In this document: one piece after another, positions 33,921-57,104 of the stretch | Position numbering within the stretch: the stretch's first letter is position 1 | Layout: each line of letters begins with the position of its first letter | NCBI GenBank assembly: GCA_038501625.1 | Contig: JAZAYU010000127.1 | Location: 806,001 to 870,000, forward strand | Direction: 5' to 3' | DNA from: Corbicula japonica | Taxonomy: Eukaryota; Mollusca; Bivalvia; Venerida; Cyrenidae | Length of the DNA: 64,000 bases | Notes under the pieces: model-generated | The model's input: only the letters and a program-made list of their open reading frames with translations | The model's database searches: none | What the model was told of the DNA's origin: nothing | Position numbers and translations under genes: made by a program

Positions 33921-35130
33921 CAGCTTCGGGTGTTTGCATTGTATTGACGCTGTAGACCCTGATCAGATCATACAAGACGGGTGTCAAGGCTGACCAGGGT
34001 GTCACCAATGGTCAGTTTTCTAGCGGTCACACATTGTCACTAACGGATTATAACGACTACATGTAGATAGCTTTACACCTTAAGGTTTTACGGTAAAACG
34101 AGATGATGCAATAATCTGCGTTGGGGCTTTAACATAAAATGCTGAATTAGTCATCATTTTATTACGGACAAATATCAAAATATGACATTTTGTTATCTAG
34201 CACTCAGACATAATTCCGAATAACAAACTAGTGATATACAGATTTCCCGAACTTGGTATTTTAATAAAAACACTTCAAACGAAAATACTTCAAACGTTTG
34301 ATCTCATTTTTGTCCGATTCACAAAACACTGACTTAAGTAATCAACCAAGTTTAAAGTTAAATAAAAATTCTTCAAATTACTTAAATCTGACTTTGATTT
34401 ATTATAGGATATTATTATCCTATTTTATGAACTTGGGAAAAACGAGCAGAATTAAAATGTCGAGTAATATTTGGAGAACAATCGACCGGAAGAAAAGCAA
34501 TGCCAGATAATTATAATGTTAAGAAAATGTCATCGTAGTTGTTTATATCTTATCGTTAAGTCAAATCTCATTGTCAAAAACAGTATGTATGAACATTCCG
34601 ACCCTTATCGTATCTTGTCATAAAACATGTGTGTACATTCATATAAATACCTGCCATAAAACTAAGCTAACGAAAATAATTTTATACCACTGGCAGTGTT
34701 AAATGTTAGAACAGCTATTTTGAAACGTAATTAATTAAAAATCTTTATACAAAATTTGAAAAATAAAGCGAAATAATGAAATAATTACCTGTATAGTCCT
34801 TGTTTACATGTCACAAATACTGTTTACCGTTCCGCAGTTTATTGGTGACCGGTACGCTCTTACTACCTGTCAAGAAAACGGATACCATAATAATTGGGTA
34901 CGAAAATGGTACGAAACATAATAATCGTGCAAGAGCCTCTTCGTACCAAAGTATAATGTCGTATAAGAATGCTTACAGCTATTAATAAAGGTGTAAAAGA
35001 AATAATGGGGTAGATGAAATAAAAATAAATACTATAAATTTCCCTAGATAATGAAAATACAAAACTGTTTCGATTATCAAATAGTTTTTTTCTATTGACT
35101 TTTCATTAAAGTAGGACCTACACGCGTTTA

Positions 35131-35178
35131 GGGATGGGGGTAGGGGTAGGGGGTTGGTTTGGGGGGGGGGGGGGGTAG
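35131..35178 (+). repeat. G-rich tract with G-quadruplex potential
   Basis: Runs GGG, GGGGG, GGGG and GGGGG separated by one to three bases are followed by a run of about 15 G. The spacing satisfies the usual G-quadruplex pattern on the plus strand. Length errors in the homopolymer are likely. Confidence 0.7.
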
Positions 35179-35971
35179 GAAAAAGTATAAATACAAATAA
35201 TACTCATTCGATTTTTTAAATGTTGCTTACCATAGTCAAATGCTCTTTTTTTTATTTACTATGAGTTTTTTGAAACATGCAACTAGGGAATAAATTCGTT
35301 TTGCATTTTATCATATAAGAGCCACGTAATGTGTTTTTAATGTTAAATCACTTTTTAAATCTTCTTCAAGTTGGTCTCTTATAAAATGTAATTAAATTGT
35401 TGTCTTGATTTTTATTGATATTAATAATATTACAATAGAAAAATATTACGTAGTAATAACACTTAAAACGTGAATTTTCACGACTTGCACCAAACCACCG
35501 TTCAACCAAGATTAACATGTCAATTTATTTGCCTTATTTCGAGAAAGAAAAAATTGCAATCAGTATATAGTACAGCCTAGTATATTTTATCTATCTTGAA
35601 CAAATCTTTAATTCTATATCACCGGAGATATCAACGCGAAGTTTTGTTTGAAAAGGCACTCTAAATAGACGCGATTAGAAAACGCACTATCTACTAAAGC
35701 CTTAAAAGGTTAAGTCATTGTCAGCGATTAACTTAATCTGTAAAAATTGAAAACATTTTCTGATAAGAATTAATGCCATAAGTTCGCATAAGAATAGGCT
35801 TTAAAAGAACTATTTATTTTATAAATGGGTACACATTCTAATTCAAAAGTAGATCAAAACTTGTAGTATACAATGGAATAATAAAAGGAACACATCGATA
35901 AATGTTGATGTAGAGGAATATTTCATACACGCTTAAGGTGCTTAAAATATATATAATCTTTTTAATAATCA

Positions 35972-36120
35972 GGGCCCAAGACCATGAAACTGAGATTGGA
36001 GACCAGTCTAAAATCTCACGCATCTGATTGGCTGAAATGGCAACCAGTCGCCATTTGAGCCAATAAGATGATTGAGATTTGAGACTGGTCTCCAGCTTTG
36101 GTTTTATGATCTTGGGACCA
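35972..36120. mobile_element. Palindromic MITE, well preserved
   Basis: It runs from 'gggcccaagaccatgaaact' to 'gttttatgatcttggg', with the centre GCAACCAGTCGCC and CAATCAGATG-like arms. Confidence 0.75.
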
Positions 36121-36392
36121 TGAGAGTTGTACGGAGCCCCCACGCCCACACACAGAACAAAGTTTATTACAGAAATAATTGAATTAATGATGAATGTCTG
36201 TTTGTTTTGTGTCAATGACAGATAATAATTTATGTGGACAAATATTAGATTAGCCAACGACCAAAAGTGGCAGTGACATAAATAAATCTCTGTAGAAAGT
36301 TGGTGATATTTAAATTTTCACAAGTGCTGGTAGTTTTCCCCTCTAGAGTTCTGAATTAATTGTAAAGCCGGTATATCTATTATCTACTGGAC

Positions 36393-36892
36393 NNNNNNNN
36401 NNNNNNNNNNNNNNNNNNNNNNNNNNNNNNNNNNNNNNNNNNNNNNNNNNNNNNNNNNNNNNNNNNNNNNNNNNNNNNNNNNNNNNNNNNNNNNNNNNNN
36501 NNNNNNNNNNNNNNNNNNNNNNNNNNNNNNNNNNNNNNNNNNNNNNNNNNNNNNNNNNNNNNNNNNNNNNNNNNNNNNNNNNNNNNNNNNNNNNNNNNNN
36601 NNNNNNNNNNNNNNNNNNNNNNNNNNNNNNNNNNNNNNNNNNNNNNNNNNNNNNNNNNNNNNNNNNNNNNNNNNNNNNNNNNNNNNNNNNNNNNNNNNNN
36701 NNNNNNNNNNNNNNNNNNNNNNNNNNNNNNNNNNNNNNNNNNNNNNNNNNNNNNNNNNNNNNNNNNNNNNNNNNNNNNNNNNNNNNNNNNNNNNNNNNNN
36801 NNNNNNNNNNNNNNNNNNNNNNNNNNNNNNNNNNNNNNNNNNNNNNNNNNNNNNNNNNNNNNNNNNNNNNNNNNNNNNNNNNNNNNNNNNNN
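36393..36892. other. Assembly gap, exactly 500 N
   Basis: A round 500 N run is a scaffolding placeholder of unknown true size. Left of it is the upstream flank of the copy A membrane-protein gene. Right of it the sequence begins within a WDR47 coding exon. Confidence 0.99.
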
Positions 36893-47511
<10,619 letters not shown>

Positions 47512-48208
47512 GCTGGTTCAGTGGCAGAACTCGAGCTTGCTATTGCTGTTTAAAAAGAGAACTTTTTTCTTCAAATGGCCTCCAATTTCACATTTTAATT
47601 ACTCGGTCACCAGCTTTGAGGGTTGCATGTAAGACTGCCATAACTACATAACAACAGTCTTGTATGCAACCTTCAGCTTGTTTATTTTGTACATGTTTGT
47701 CCTTTATGATTTCTGCCAAACATCCAGCTTAAGGTGATTCATGGGCGGAATTCAATTCTAGAGTATAGTCAATATGTTACATTCTGAGGTTGTTTAAAAA
47801 AAACATCCAATTTTTAAAAGTTTTTGTTTTATTGTTAAACAGTTTATTACAGTTGAGAAGAAACATGTTCTATAGCTAGTCTCTGACTGTGTTTACAATA
47901 AGGGTATCTGTGTAGAAAAAAATGGGAGAAAGGGTCTTTAAACTTACACCCAAATTTAAGCATATGAATACGTGTACATGAAGTCACATACATAATGTTA
48001 GACCTCACTGTGTTCACAAAAGCAATGTTTATGTAGCGAACTTGGATGGAGGGTCTTTCAACTTGTGCATATAGTTAAGAATATGTTTACATGAAATCAT
48101 GTGTTGTGAACTTGTGAGACCTGATTGTGTTCACATTAACAGTGTTTATGTAGAAAGCATTGGGAATGGGGGTAAAGTTGTTGAAAATGTTCCAGTCCTG
48201 TGCTTTCT

Positions 48209-48425
48209 TATACAACCATTTATTCCATGGGATTGGCTTTTATTCTCATGTGCAACCAGTGAAGATGCAGATCAGCTTGTTGTCTGCTCAGGTGGATCTA
48301 CACTGGTAGCTTTTAGATTCAGTTTGTTTTTATCTGACCAAGAAGGGAACATTGTAGATCAAGATCAGACTGCAGGAATGTTGAGGCTGATCTGGATCTA
48401 CACTGGTTGCTCATGTGATATACAT
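48209..48425. mobile_element. piggyBac-like MITE, copy B
   Basis: This is the counterpart of 16565-16780. Confidence 0.6.
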
Positions 48426-48752
48426 GTAAGCCATATTCACTGGAGCAAAGGTATAAACAATGATAAAGATTTGCCTGTGATTTGGTCATGAGTCATGAAT
48501 CATTCATGACCAATTTTATTCTTTTTTTTTCAATGAAAATAAATATTGTCCTCGTTTCCAAGACAAAATGTTTTTACTCATCTCACGAAAATAACTTGCC
48601 AGGTATTGTTTTATTTGGTGAAAAACCTTGCCTAAGTAATGGACTGAAACCTGTACCATTATAATAAAATGTTTTGAAAAAGGGACTACAGACACTTGAG
48701 TAATGGAAACCATATTTTTTAGTTGTAGTACCAGTTAAGCAATGCTGGGCTG

Positions 48753-48891
48753 AAGATTATAAAACTGAGAATGGAAACCAGTCTTTAATCTCAACCATCT
48801 GATTGGCTGAAATGGCGACCAGTCACCATTTCAGCCAATCATATCCTTGAGATTTGAGACTGGTTTACATGCTCAGTTTTATAAATTTGGG
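48753..48891. mobile_element. Palindromic MITE, copy B
   Basis: This is the counterpart of 17119-17260. Confidence 0.73.
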
Positions 48892-49864
48892 CACTGATCT
48901 TTTTTATTTTCAGTGATACATGTTAAGGGTTGGCATTAACAATCTTTTTTATGGGGCTTAGGGTGTGTAGCATATTTGATGAATGACTAAGGCTGAGACT
49001 TGATGGCGTTTTATTTTAAATAAAATATTTCATGCAAGTCGGATGTGTTGAAACTGGTCCATTGTAAAAATTGCTTTTAATACGGTTGATTCAGCCAAGT
49101 CACCGAAAATAAAATTTAGCAACCTATGCAGGTTATTCATTGTTGATTGGTTACTGGCATTTTAAAACAGCAAAAGAATTGTGTTTGTTGCTTATTTTGT
49201 GACAAATTGTCACCCTAGTGCAAAAATGGTGAAAATACTCTTATTGCACTAGAGTGATGAAATGTGTAAAGAAAACATGTAATTAATGTGGTCTGTAATT
49301 ATAATATCTTATTTATTTTTGTTGTACTTATGTTAAAGTATTTGTTTGTTTTTTGCAGCTCAATTTTGTGAAGTTTATTATTTTTGAAGGTTGGTAATAT
49401 ACCGTTTTGTCCGCAAATGTACCAAAGTATTGCAAGAATTGCTTTGTGGTCCATATTTCAATGTCTGAACCCTAGATAATTATTTAATTTATTTTTCCTG
49501 TGTTTTTTAAAGCATTTTTTGACATTTACATTGTTTTACATGTATGTTGACATATTTAGATCTGTCTCAACAATTCCATCCACTTTTTACACATAAGTAA
49601 TGTTTACATATAAAATATTCACATAAGTAATGTGAGCATATTTTTTATTTGTGTAATGAAACCAAAGTGTAATGTATTAATGTGGTCACAAATCTTGTGC
49701 ATTAACCCTGAGCCTGCTCTACATTTTGAATGTTGAATTTTGTCAATTTAGACCTGCTGGACTGATATGGGTCAGCAATTGAGAATTGGAAAAGAAAGAT
49801 GATTTTTGAAAGAAAATGTTCAGTTGTTAGTGTAGGGGGAAATTCACCTATATGGCAGTAAAAT

Positions 49865-49980
49865 TAACCCTTTCCTCCATAGACACACCTTTATTGCATG
49901 GGCGAACAGTTTAGATCCAGAGTAGCTGGCACATCTGTGCTGTCTGATCGGGATCAACACTGGTCACCTTTTGGTAAAAA
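49865..49980. mobile_element. Half piggyBac-like MITE, copy B
   Basis: This is the counterpart of 18238-18352, with the same clean left terminus. Confidence 0.63.
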
Positions 49981-50966
49981 ACAACCTAATAGTTAGTCCG
50001 TTTTACTACTACAAATTTCGATTTCAGTTAGATTTTGGCTTGCAACCAAAACATCAAACACAATGCGCTGCGACTGGTATTTTCTTTGAGAAGTAGTGCA
50101 GGAAAGTATTATTGACAGAACGTTGTTCATTGTTAATCATGCCTTTAGGTTGCTTTTACTTTAAGCCAATTCTTTTGTTATTGTTTCAACATCTGCAAGG
50201 GGAATGAACCCAAAGCGAAAAAAATTGATTGACAGCAAAACCTAATTTGGAAGTAAAATACAGCGACTTTGATTTTGAGTGGCAGTTCTAACAGTTGACG
50301 CATGACAAAAAAAATGGTTGGCGTCTTTTGAAGTGCTGCAGTGCAACAGGTGTTTATGGAGGTTACTTGCTATGTCAAAATCTAATTTAGCTGAGTCAAA
50401 ATCTAATTGAAATCGAAGTTTGTAGTGATATTTATCTAAATATAGTTACAGGCAAAGTACACATTTTGATATATCATTACAGCAGTATAGGGAGGTAAGA
50501 GTTAGATGCTTATTTTGTCTTTCATAGGTAAAAAATATAGATATATGATGTACCAGGGTTTGCTTTCTAGTGTTAGCAAGGCATGATAAGTTTATGATGT
50601 GCCAGGGTGTTTGTAGTAGTTTACACAAGGTATTTTAATTATGTAAAACTGATATTTATTAATTATGTGATAGTGATATATATTAAGGAGCAATATACAG
50701 TCATATAAGTGTGAATTTTCAGATGAAGAAGTATTGTCATCATGATGTAAAATGTACTGAGTATAGGAAATCTGATTTACGCTTTTGTCAAGCCATTTTA
50801 CATTTGGCATGTTTACATCTGGCGTAAGAACACAGTTACTTCCCCTGTATGTTTTCTATTAGCATTTCTCATAGGAGTATTTCTGTATTTGTCCTAAATG
50901 CAAAAGTCTTGCCTGGTGAAAGTAACCAATAGATCATAAACTGTGTTCTCAGGCCACAATTATAAG

Positions 50967-51209
50967 TTTAGCCCTTTACTCCATGGATACAACTTTTATC
51001 ACCTGGGCCACTAGATCAGGATAAGCTGGCACATCTATGATGTCTGATCAGGATCTACAATGTTCGCTTAAAGTCTGATATCAGACTATTTCTTGCGAAG
51101 AAGTAAGCAGTTTAGATCCAGATCTAGACAGCATGGCTGTGCAGGCTGATCTGGACCTAAACTGGCTGACAATATTATAAAAGGCATCACACTGGAGTAA
51201 ACGGTTAAT
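50967..51209. mobile_element. piggyBac-like MITE, copy B
   Basis: This is the counterpart of 19341-19582. The left terminus is mutated to 'ttagcccttt'. Confidence 0.66.
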
Positions 51210-51435
51210 TAGCTTTAAAAACAGGTTTATTTCCAGTATGTTGATTGGTGTAATCATGCCCACCCACATTTTAAGTGTTTTAGATTTGCTTACATAAGCT
51301 TAAAGTAAACATCAGCTACTTTAGAGTTTGACAGTTGAATAAAATAGAAAACTTAAAAGTGTGTTTTTTTGTTTTCAGTTATGTTGTAGAAAATTGGTGT
51401 TGTAGACTAAGGTGGTAATATGTTTGGTGTGGTTT

Positions 51436-51640
51436 TTAACCCTTTACTCTATAATAATAGGAGTTTTTACACATGACTGCGACCAGTGCATGGTTCAGAT
51501 CTTGATCAGAAATAACCAATGGATGTTAAAGTGAAGTGTGTCGATCCTGATAAGTTGGCACTGATGTGGTGGCTGAACACGATCAACATTGTTCACCAAT
51601 ACGATAAAGGCTTATACATGAATATTGAGGAAAGGGTTAA
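51436..51640. mobile_element. piggyBac-like MITE without nested insertion (empty site)
   Basis: This is the counterpart of 19809-20161, with uninterrupted 'ggcactgatgtggtgg'. It therefore represents the pre-insertion state. Confidence 0.7.
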
Positions 51641-51988
51641 TTACCTGCATTTCAAGCTCTGAGAAATGTGTTATGAACCCAAACTCTTTGGAAACATTCA
51701 TCAGTTAATATTGTTACTTGACAATATCATATTCATAATTTTTGTAACGCATTCTATGAACATCCACGTACTTTAACTAAAACAACTTACATAGGCAAGA
51801 GAGGGAAACTACTGCAAAACAGCTTGAAAATTTTCTAATATGTAAAAATTAAGTTCATTTAATGAAGTTCTACATTAATAAACTTGTATTTAAGTTGTTT
51901 TTGGTCTCATTAGTGGCCCCTCCCTTTTCCCTCCCTGCAAATTGTAAAGCCCACATAGTGAAAAGTGAATATGTCAAGCGTAAAGATC

Positions 51989-52131
51989 TGGGCCCAAGAT
52001 GAAACTCGATCTGGAGACCGGTCTCAAATGTCAAGCATCCGATCGGCTGAAATGGTGATTGTTGCCATTTCAGCCAATCAGATGCTTGACATTTGAGACT
52101 GGTCTCTAAATTTCAATTTATGATCTTGGGG
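51989..52131. mobile_element. Palindromic MITE, copy B
   Basis: This is the counterpart of 20577-20717. Confidence 0.7.
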
Positions 52132-52796
52132 CAAGAACTTGACACTTAAATTTGCAGGAAAAGAAGGAAGTTATTATCACCTTTGTTATCCAGTATCCTT
52201 AAACTTGCTCAGAATTTGACCTTAATAATAAACCCAGGTAGGTTCAGCATGGTGTTATCTGGGATTAGAAACTGGGCCACTAGGTCAGATAACTGGAGCT
52301 CCTCCTAAACACATTATATGTTACATTTTCATCTTATTATTTTAAAATTTTCTCAAAATGTTAAATGATACTGTCTTGGAAGAAATAAAAACCATTTGAT
52401 TCAATTGACATTAAAAGGTCAATTAAAAAATAAATTGTAAACAGCACACATGAAGCAAAGTTCTAGTTTAACAAAATAAATGACATATTTTCATGTAATA
52501 ATATAGAAAAAAAAGCTTTTATCTTTGGTCAAATCTAGATCATTAATGTGCAATAATTTAAGACAACCCGAAACTTTTAATGTCTAAGTCCAACTTCCAA
52601 GCAATTAATAATGTTTATAAAGGCGCCTCTAAATATGCATATTATCAAATTATTAAAAGAATGTAACAAGAATTTAATACGGAGAAGTTTTAATACAAAG
52701 AAGTTTTTCTTTGAATAATGGTCTATTTCAATTATAAGTAAAGAGACGACAACGATAACAGATACAGTCCGCATTGCAGTATCTAAGGACGCCAAA

Positions 52797-53021
52797 ATGG
52801 CGGGTGCAGGAGCAAAACCGTTTGTTGACAACAAATTAAAGCAAAGAAAGGCGCTCCTTTTCTCTAAAACACATTCTCCAGAGTGCAAAGCAGTCAAAGA
52901 AATTTTAAACAGTTATGGACTGAAGTTTCCAAAATATGAAGTGGTCGAAATTGAAGCGAGACAAGACTGTAACCAGATTGAAAATTATTTCCAGATTTTA
53001 TGCTTAACAGATAGACGAGAG
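52797..53021 (+). CDS. Glutaredoxin-like copy B exon 1
   Basis: It has the same start context and donor (GAG|GTAACT) as copy A. Confidence 0.88.
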
Positions 53022-55896
53022 GTAACTGAATAATGTGTAACTTTTGTTCTATGTATATCTTTATCTCCTCTTTGAACATTGATAACATCATATGTAGAAT
53101 ATAATGCACGAATCAGGGTTGGAAGCAAGATTTCCAGAAAGGGGGTTTGTTTGGGGCCGTGCCATGACAAATTTCAATTTTCTGGCCAAAATCCCCATGA
53201 AAATTAAATACTGCTGCCAAAAAGGGTTTGAGCAACACTATTGAACCCCCCTCTGGATCAGCTCTTGTGGAATGACCAGAAACACTCTATTTGCCTGCTG
53301 ATCAGACATTCATCTGATATCACAAAACCTAGAGAACCCCCAAAATATTGTGGCAAACCTCTGAGTCTGACCACCAGCTTATAATGCAGATGATCCACCA
53401 TTTGAGCTTCTGAGGCCACTTGTATCAAATCTATAGCATTTGTTATACAAGACATCTCTATTTACATGGCAAATGTCTCCATTTAGATGAAGTGTCTGCA
53501 AGTGTCTGCCCAGGTTTGGGTTGAATACCTCAACCAATGCTTTACCCAAAGGAGCTCCAAGTGTATTTCGCCCCATCGACTGCCAGTATGGCAGATTTGG
53601 GTTATTAAAACTTGCCTTGACCAGAGTCAGGGCTTTTTTTCACCATTTTGGGAATATGACCCATACCCCTGGAATTGGGAAATTTATTGTCGTTTTGCCA
53701 GAAATTAGTAATTTTTTTAGCGTCATTGGGGAATAAGAAGTGTTACTGTTATCTGCTGTTTTTTTAATCATTGCCATCCATATTTAATATTGTCAATAAT
53801 TCCTGGCTTAAAGAGCAAAAGATGCAGTGCTGATGCTGTTGTTTTTCATCAGAAATGTTTGTTTTGATTCAATTGGGAATTTTTCTTCTCAAATTGGGAA
53901 AAAAGTATATGTTTTGCCTTTGGGAACATGACCGAATAACGGCTATAAAATCAACTGAAAAAAAGCCCTGAGAGTTCAAACCTCTGCTGATGATGCACCA
54001 ATTAAGTTACCGAGGCCGCTGGTACAAATTCTGCTACATTTTCAAATGCCCTTAAAATTACACTGACAAAGACTGGCCTGAGATCAGAATTTTTCATAAG
54101 GTTTCATATCAATCGATATCATTTATAAAATTTATACAAATAGTGTTCAACACTTTAGCAATTTCAGTACAATGATAATTGTTGCATTTTAACTTTGTTA
54201 GCACATCCATACCATCTGATTTTGGTTTACCCTGTTTCTAATTATGCCCCCCTTCGAAGAAGCGGGGGTATATTGCTTTGCACATGTCGGTCGGTCGGTC
54301 GGTCGGTCCGTAGACCACATCTTGTCCGATCAATAACTAGACAACGCTTTGTGATACAGTCCTTATATTTGGTGTGGAGGTTGGTCATGACCAGTAGAAG
54401 ACCCCTATTGATTTTGGGGTCAGTAGGTCAAAGGTCAAGGTCACAGTGGCCTTGACCACAAAAACCTTGTCCGATCAATAACTAGACAACGCTTTGTGAT
54501 ACAGTCCTCATATTTGGTGTGGAGGTTGGTCATGACCAGTAGAAGACCCCTATTGATTTTGGGGTCAGTAGGTCAAAGGTCAAGGTCACAGTGGCCTTGA
54601 CCACAAAAACCTTGTCCGATCAATAACTAGACAACGCTTTGTGATACAGTCCTCATATTTGTTGTGGAGGTTGGTCATGACCAGTAGAAGACCCCTATTG
54701 ATTTTGGGGTCAGTAGGTCAAAGGTCAAGGTCACAGTGGCCTTGACCACAAAAACCTTGTCCGATCAATAACTAGACAACGCTTTGTGATACAGTCCTCA
54801 TATTTGTTGTGGAGGTTGGTCATGACCATTAGAAGAACCCTATTGATTTTAGGATCAGTAGGTCAAAGGTCAAGGTCACAGTGGCCTTTGCATACAAAAA
54901 CGTTGTCCGATCAATAACTAGACAACGCTTTGTGATACAGACCTCATATTTGGTGTGGAAGTTGGTCGTGACCAGTAGAAGACCCCTATTGGTTTTGGGG
55001 TCAGTAGGTCAAAGGTCAAGGTCACGGTCACGGTGGCCTTGATAACAAAAAACCTTGTTCGATCAATAACTAGACAACGTTTTTATGTTTATTTGTATAA
55101 TAAAATAAAATACTTCTCAGTGTAAAGTTGTGATTATTTTTCCCCATGACAATTTCAAGTAAAGATATATATTAATGATCCATAACATTAATTTTAAACT
55201 ATTTCAATATATGCCATGTCATAAATAGGCACTGATTATCACTCACTTGTGTTTATTAAATGCTTTGGTTTCGTATGGATGGTCACTAAAGCCTGCACAT
55301 TACCGGAATTGACATAACACTAGAGCTACTATATCTCCGCCAATAGCGAATATTTGATTTAAATTACAATAAAATCCTTTGTGTTAGACTAGGTTAATCT
55401 ACACGCGCTTATGTTTGTCGAGGTAAATGTAATCCTCTCATTGGATGACCTGGTTATTGATATATAGGAGTTCCACCGTCTTGTAAATTGCTTTCATGAC
55501 TGGTACCCTTCATTGCTAAAGCTTACAAAAGTCTCTAAATTTCCAAAAATTTAAATTCAATGCTAATAGATATCACTTGCACGTCAGGGGGGGCATTTGT
55601 GTTTGACAAACACCTCTTGTTAATCAAAAAGGGAACAATGCAGATTCTGATCAGATGGCAGAGATCTGCAGGCTGATCTGGGTCTACACTGTTTGCCCAT
55701 GGACAACAGCTTTATCCTATAGAGTTAAGGGTTAACAGAATATGCCCAAGATTTAATATCGGTAAATATTATATTTCAGGTTCCACAGCTGTTCATTGAT
55801 GGCAAGTACATAGGAGGTGAAAAAGAAATAACAAGAATGCATTCAACAGGAGACCTTGGAAAGATCCTCGTTACTGCGGGAGCCCTAAAAGACTGA
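52797..55896 (+). CDS. Glutaredoxin-like protein, two exons, copy B
   Basis: Exons 52797-53021 and 55780-55896 encode the same 113 residues as copy A, including Ser-Pro-Glu-Cys at the active site. Only one silent exon difference (CTG for CTA) was noticed. The intron is 2.76 kb, against 1.04 kb in copy A, owing to a hAT-like and a Helentron-like insertion. Confidence 0.88.
53628..53970. mobile_element. hAT-like non-autonomous element present only in copy B
   Basis: The 343 bp insertion has perfect termini CAGGGCTTTTTTTC and GAAAAAAAGCCCTG. It is flanked by AGAGT on both sides; copy A has a single AGAGT ('gaccagagttcaaa'). The 'CAGGG' end is typical of hAT elements, although the 5 bp duplication is shorter than the usual 8. 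Confidence 0.75.
54245..55619 (+). mobile_element. Helentron-like element, GCCCCCC type, present only in copy B
   Basis: The 1.38 kb insertion is in the glutaredoxin-like intron; copy A reads 'tttctaattaatcaaaaag'. The left hairpin has GCCCCC against GGGGG(T) and CTTC against GAAG around GAA, followed by a GGTCGGTC run. The core is a 145 bp tandem array. Near the right end AGGGGGGGCA mirrors the left end, followed by GTGTTT/AAACAC and the terminus CTCTTG before TT. Confidence 0.7.
54321..55080 (+). repeat. 145 bp tandem array with nuclear-receptor-like half-sites
   Basis: The landmark '(c/g)ttgtccgatcaataacta' starts at 54321, 54466, 54611, 54756, about 54902 and about 55054 (C/T variant). 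The period is 145 bp, longer in the last unit. Each full unit contains AGGTCAAAGGTCAAGGTCA (54425, 54570, 54715, 54860, 55005), then 'ggccttga'. Confidence 0.88.
55780..55896 (+). CDS. Glutaredoxin-like copy B exon 2
   Basis: The acceptor is atatttcag and TGA is at 55894-55896. It is identical to copy A exon 2. Confidence 0.88.
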   Translation, partial: VPQLFIDGKYIGGEKEITRMHSTGDLGKILVTAGALKD

Positions 55897-56269
55897 TAGT
55901 GTTGAACATTTTGTTCCTGTTATGTTATGATTGAATTTATGTAAAACTGATGGTGTGTATATTTTACACTAGTTATTTCAGAAATTACTGTGATATTATG
56001 CATATTGTATTTTTATCAACCTATTCAATAGATCATTCAAAGTTTAAATCTATATTGTATTTTATAAATTGTTAGCAATATTTGTTGTAGACATTTACCA
56101 AATTTATCTTAAATGTACCACCACTGTAATCAACCCACTGACAAAAGATTGAAATACATGTATAGGCAAACAGGACCAAAGAATTGGATATTTCATCTTG
56201 TTATTTGAACTGATTTTTCATTGAAACCACAAACATGTTTATATTTGTATTGAAAAATATTGTTGATTC

Positions 56270-56666
56270 TTAACCCTTTCCTCCATAAATACAGTAAAAC
56301 CCCATCATTACGGACACTCAATATTACGGCAAATTTGTAAAGAACAGACATTTTCTCTTGTAGCTTCAACCCCTCAATTAAGGACAACCTGGTATTTAAG
56401 GACACTCCCTCAGTCCCTTAGGTGTCCGTAATAGAGAGGTTTCACAGTACGCTTTTTACGCATGTGTGACCAGTGTAGATCCAGATCAGCTGGCACATCT
56501 GTGCCGTCTGATCAGGATCAGCACTGGTTGGTTTTTAGTCAGAAATAACCTAATAAATCAAATAGGGAACAGTGCATCCTGATCAGACAGCACAGATGTG
56601 CTGGCTGATCTGGATCTACACTGTTCGCCCATGCAATAAAGGTGTGTCCATAGAGGAAAGGGTTAA
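56270..56666. mobile_element. piggyBac-like MITE with nested pogo-like MITE, copy B
   Basis: This is the counterpart of 23158-23552. The nested 156 bp element occupies 56292-56447 between TA dinucleotides. Confidence 0.8.
56292..56447. mobile_element. pogo/Tigger-like MITE, copy B
   Basis: This is the counterpart of 23179-23334, with the same length and ends. Confidence 0.7.
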
Positions 56667-56877
56667 CTTAATGACATCATTTCATGGTATGACATCAGTT
56701 TCCTGATGACATATTTGAGATGGGTCATATTATTGTTAGCATTCAATAAATAAAGTTTTAATAGTTAGGAAACCTTAAGTTAAAGGATCAGAGAGGTGTG
56801 ACCAGAGTCACCCAGCTGAGTGATGTGACTGAGTGAAGCAGAGTGACCAAGGTTTCTTAATTGTTTACACTTTACTT

Positions 56878-57104
56878 AATCCTTTCCTCCATAGATAAAT
56901 CTTGATTGCATGGGCAAATAGTTTATTAGATCCGTGCCGTCTGATTAGGATCTAAACTGTTCACTTTTTGATTTATTAGGTTATTTCTGACCAAAGTGCA
57001 ACCAGTGCAGATCCTGATCAGACGGCACGGATGTGCCAGCTGATCTGGATCTACACTGGTTGCACATGTGTAAAAATGCGTATATATGGAGGAAATGGTT
57101 AATG
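56878..57104. mobile_element. piggyBac-like MITE, copy B
   Basis: This is the counterpart of 23763-23988, with a better-preserved second module ('gatcagacggcacggatgtg'). Confidence 0.66.

Larger units (their letters stand above)
31884..36392. other. Upstream flank of membrane-protein gene up to the gap, no gene seen
   Basis: This is 4.5 kb of AT-rich DNA with no supportable coding exon. It holds MITEs near 32139, 33170 and 35972, a GTT microsatellite and a poly-G tract. The promoter and any 5' UTR exons of the membrane protein should lie here. It has no copy B counterpart in the window because copy B is cut at 64000. Confidence 0.55.
47512..52796. other. WDR47 3' UTR and intergenic DNA, copy B
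   Basis: It corresponds to 15871-21404 and has no additional gene. Differences from copy A include the lack of the palindromic MITE found at 19937 and of two short tandem duplications (near 20270 and 21160 in copy A). Confidence 0.6.
54212..55733. mobile_element. piggyBac-like MITE split by a Helentron-like insertion
   Basis: The two parts, 54212-54244 and 55620-55733, together correspond to copy A 22474-22622. Confidence 0.55.

Noticed and set aside
35838..36257. 139-residue minus-strand frame
   Set aside because: It runs straight through a palindromic MITE (35972-36120), and the remaining parts show no protein family features.
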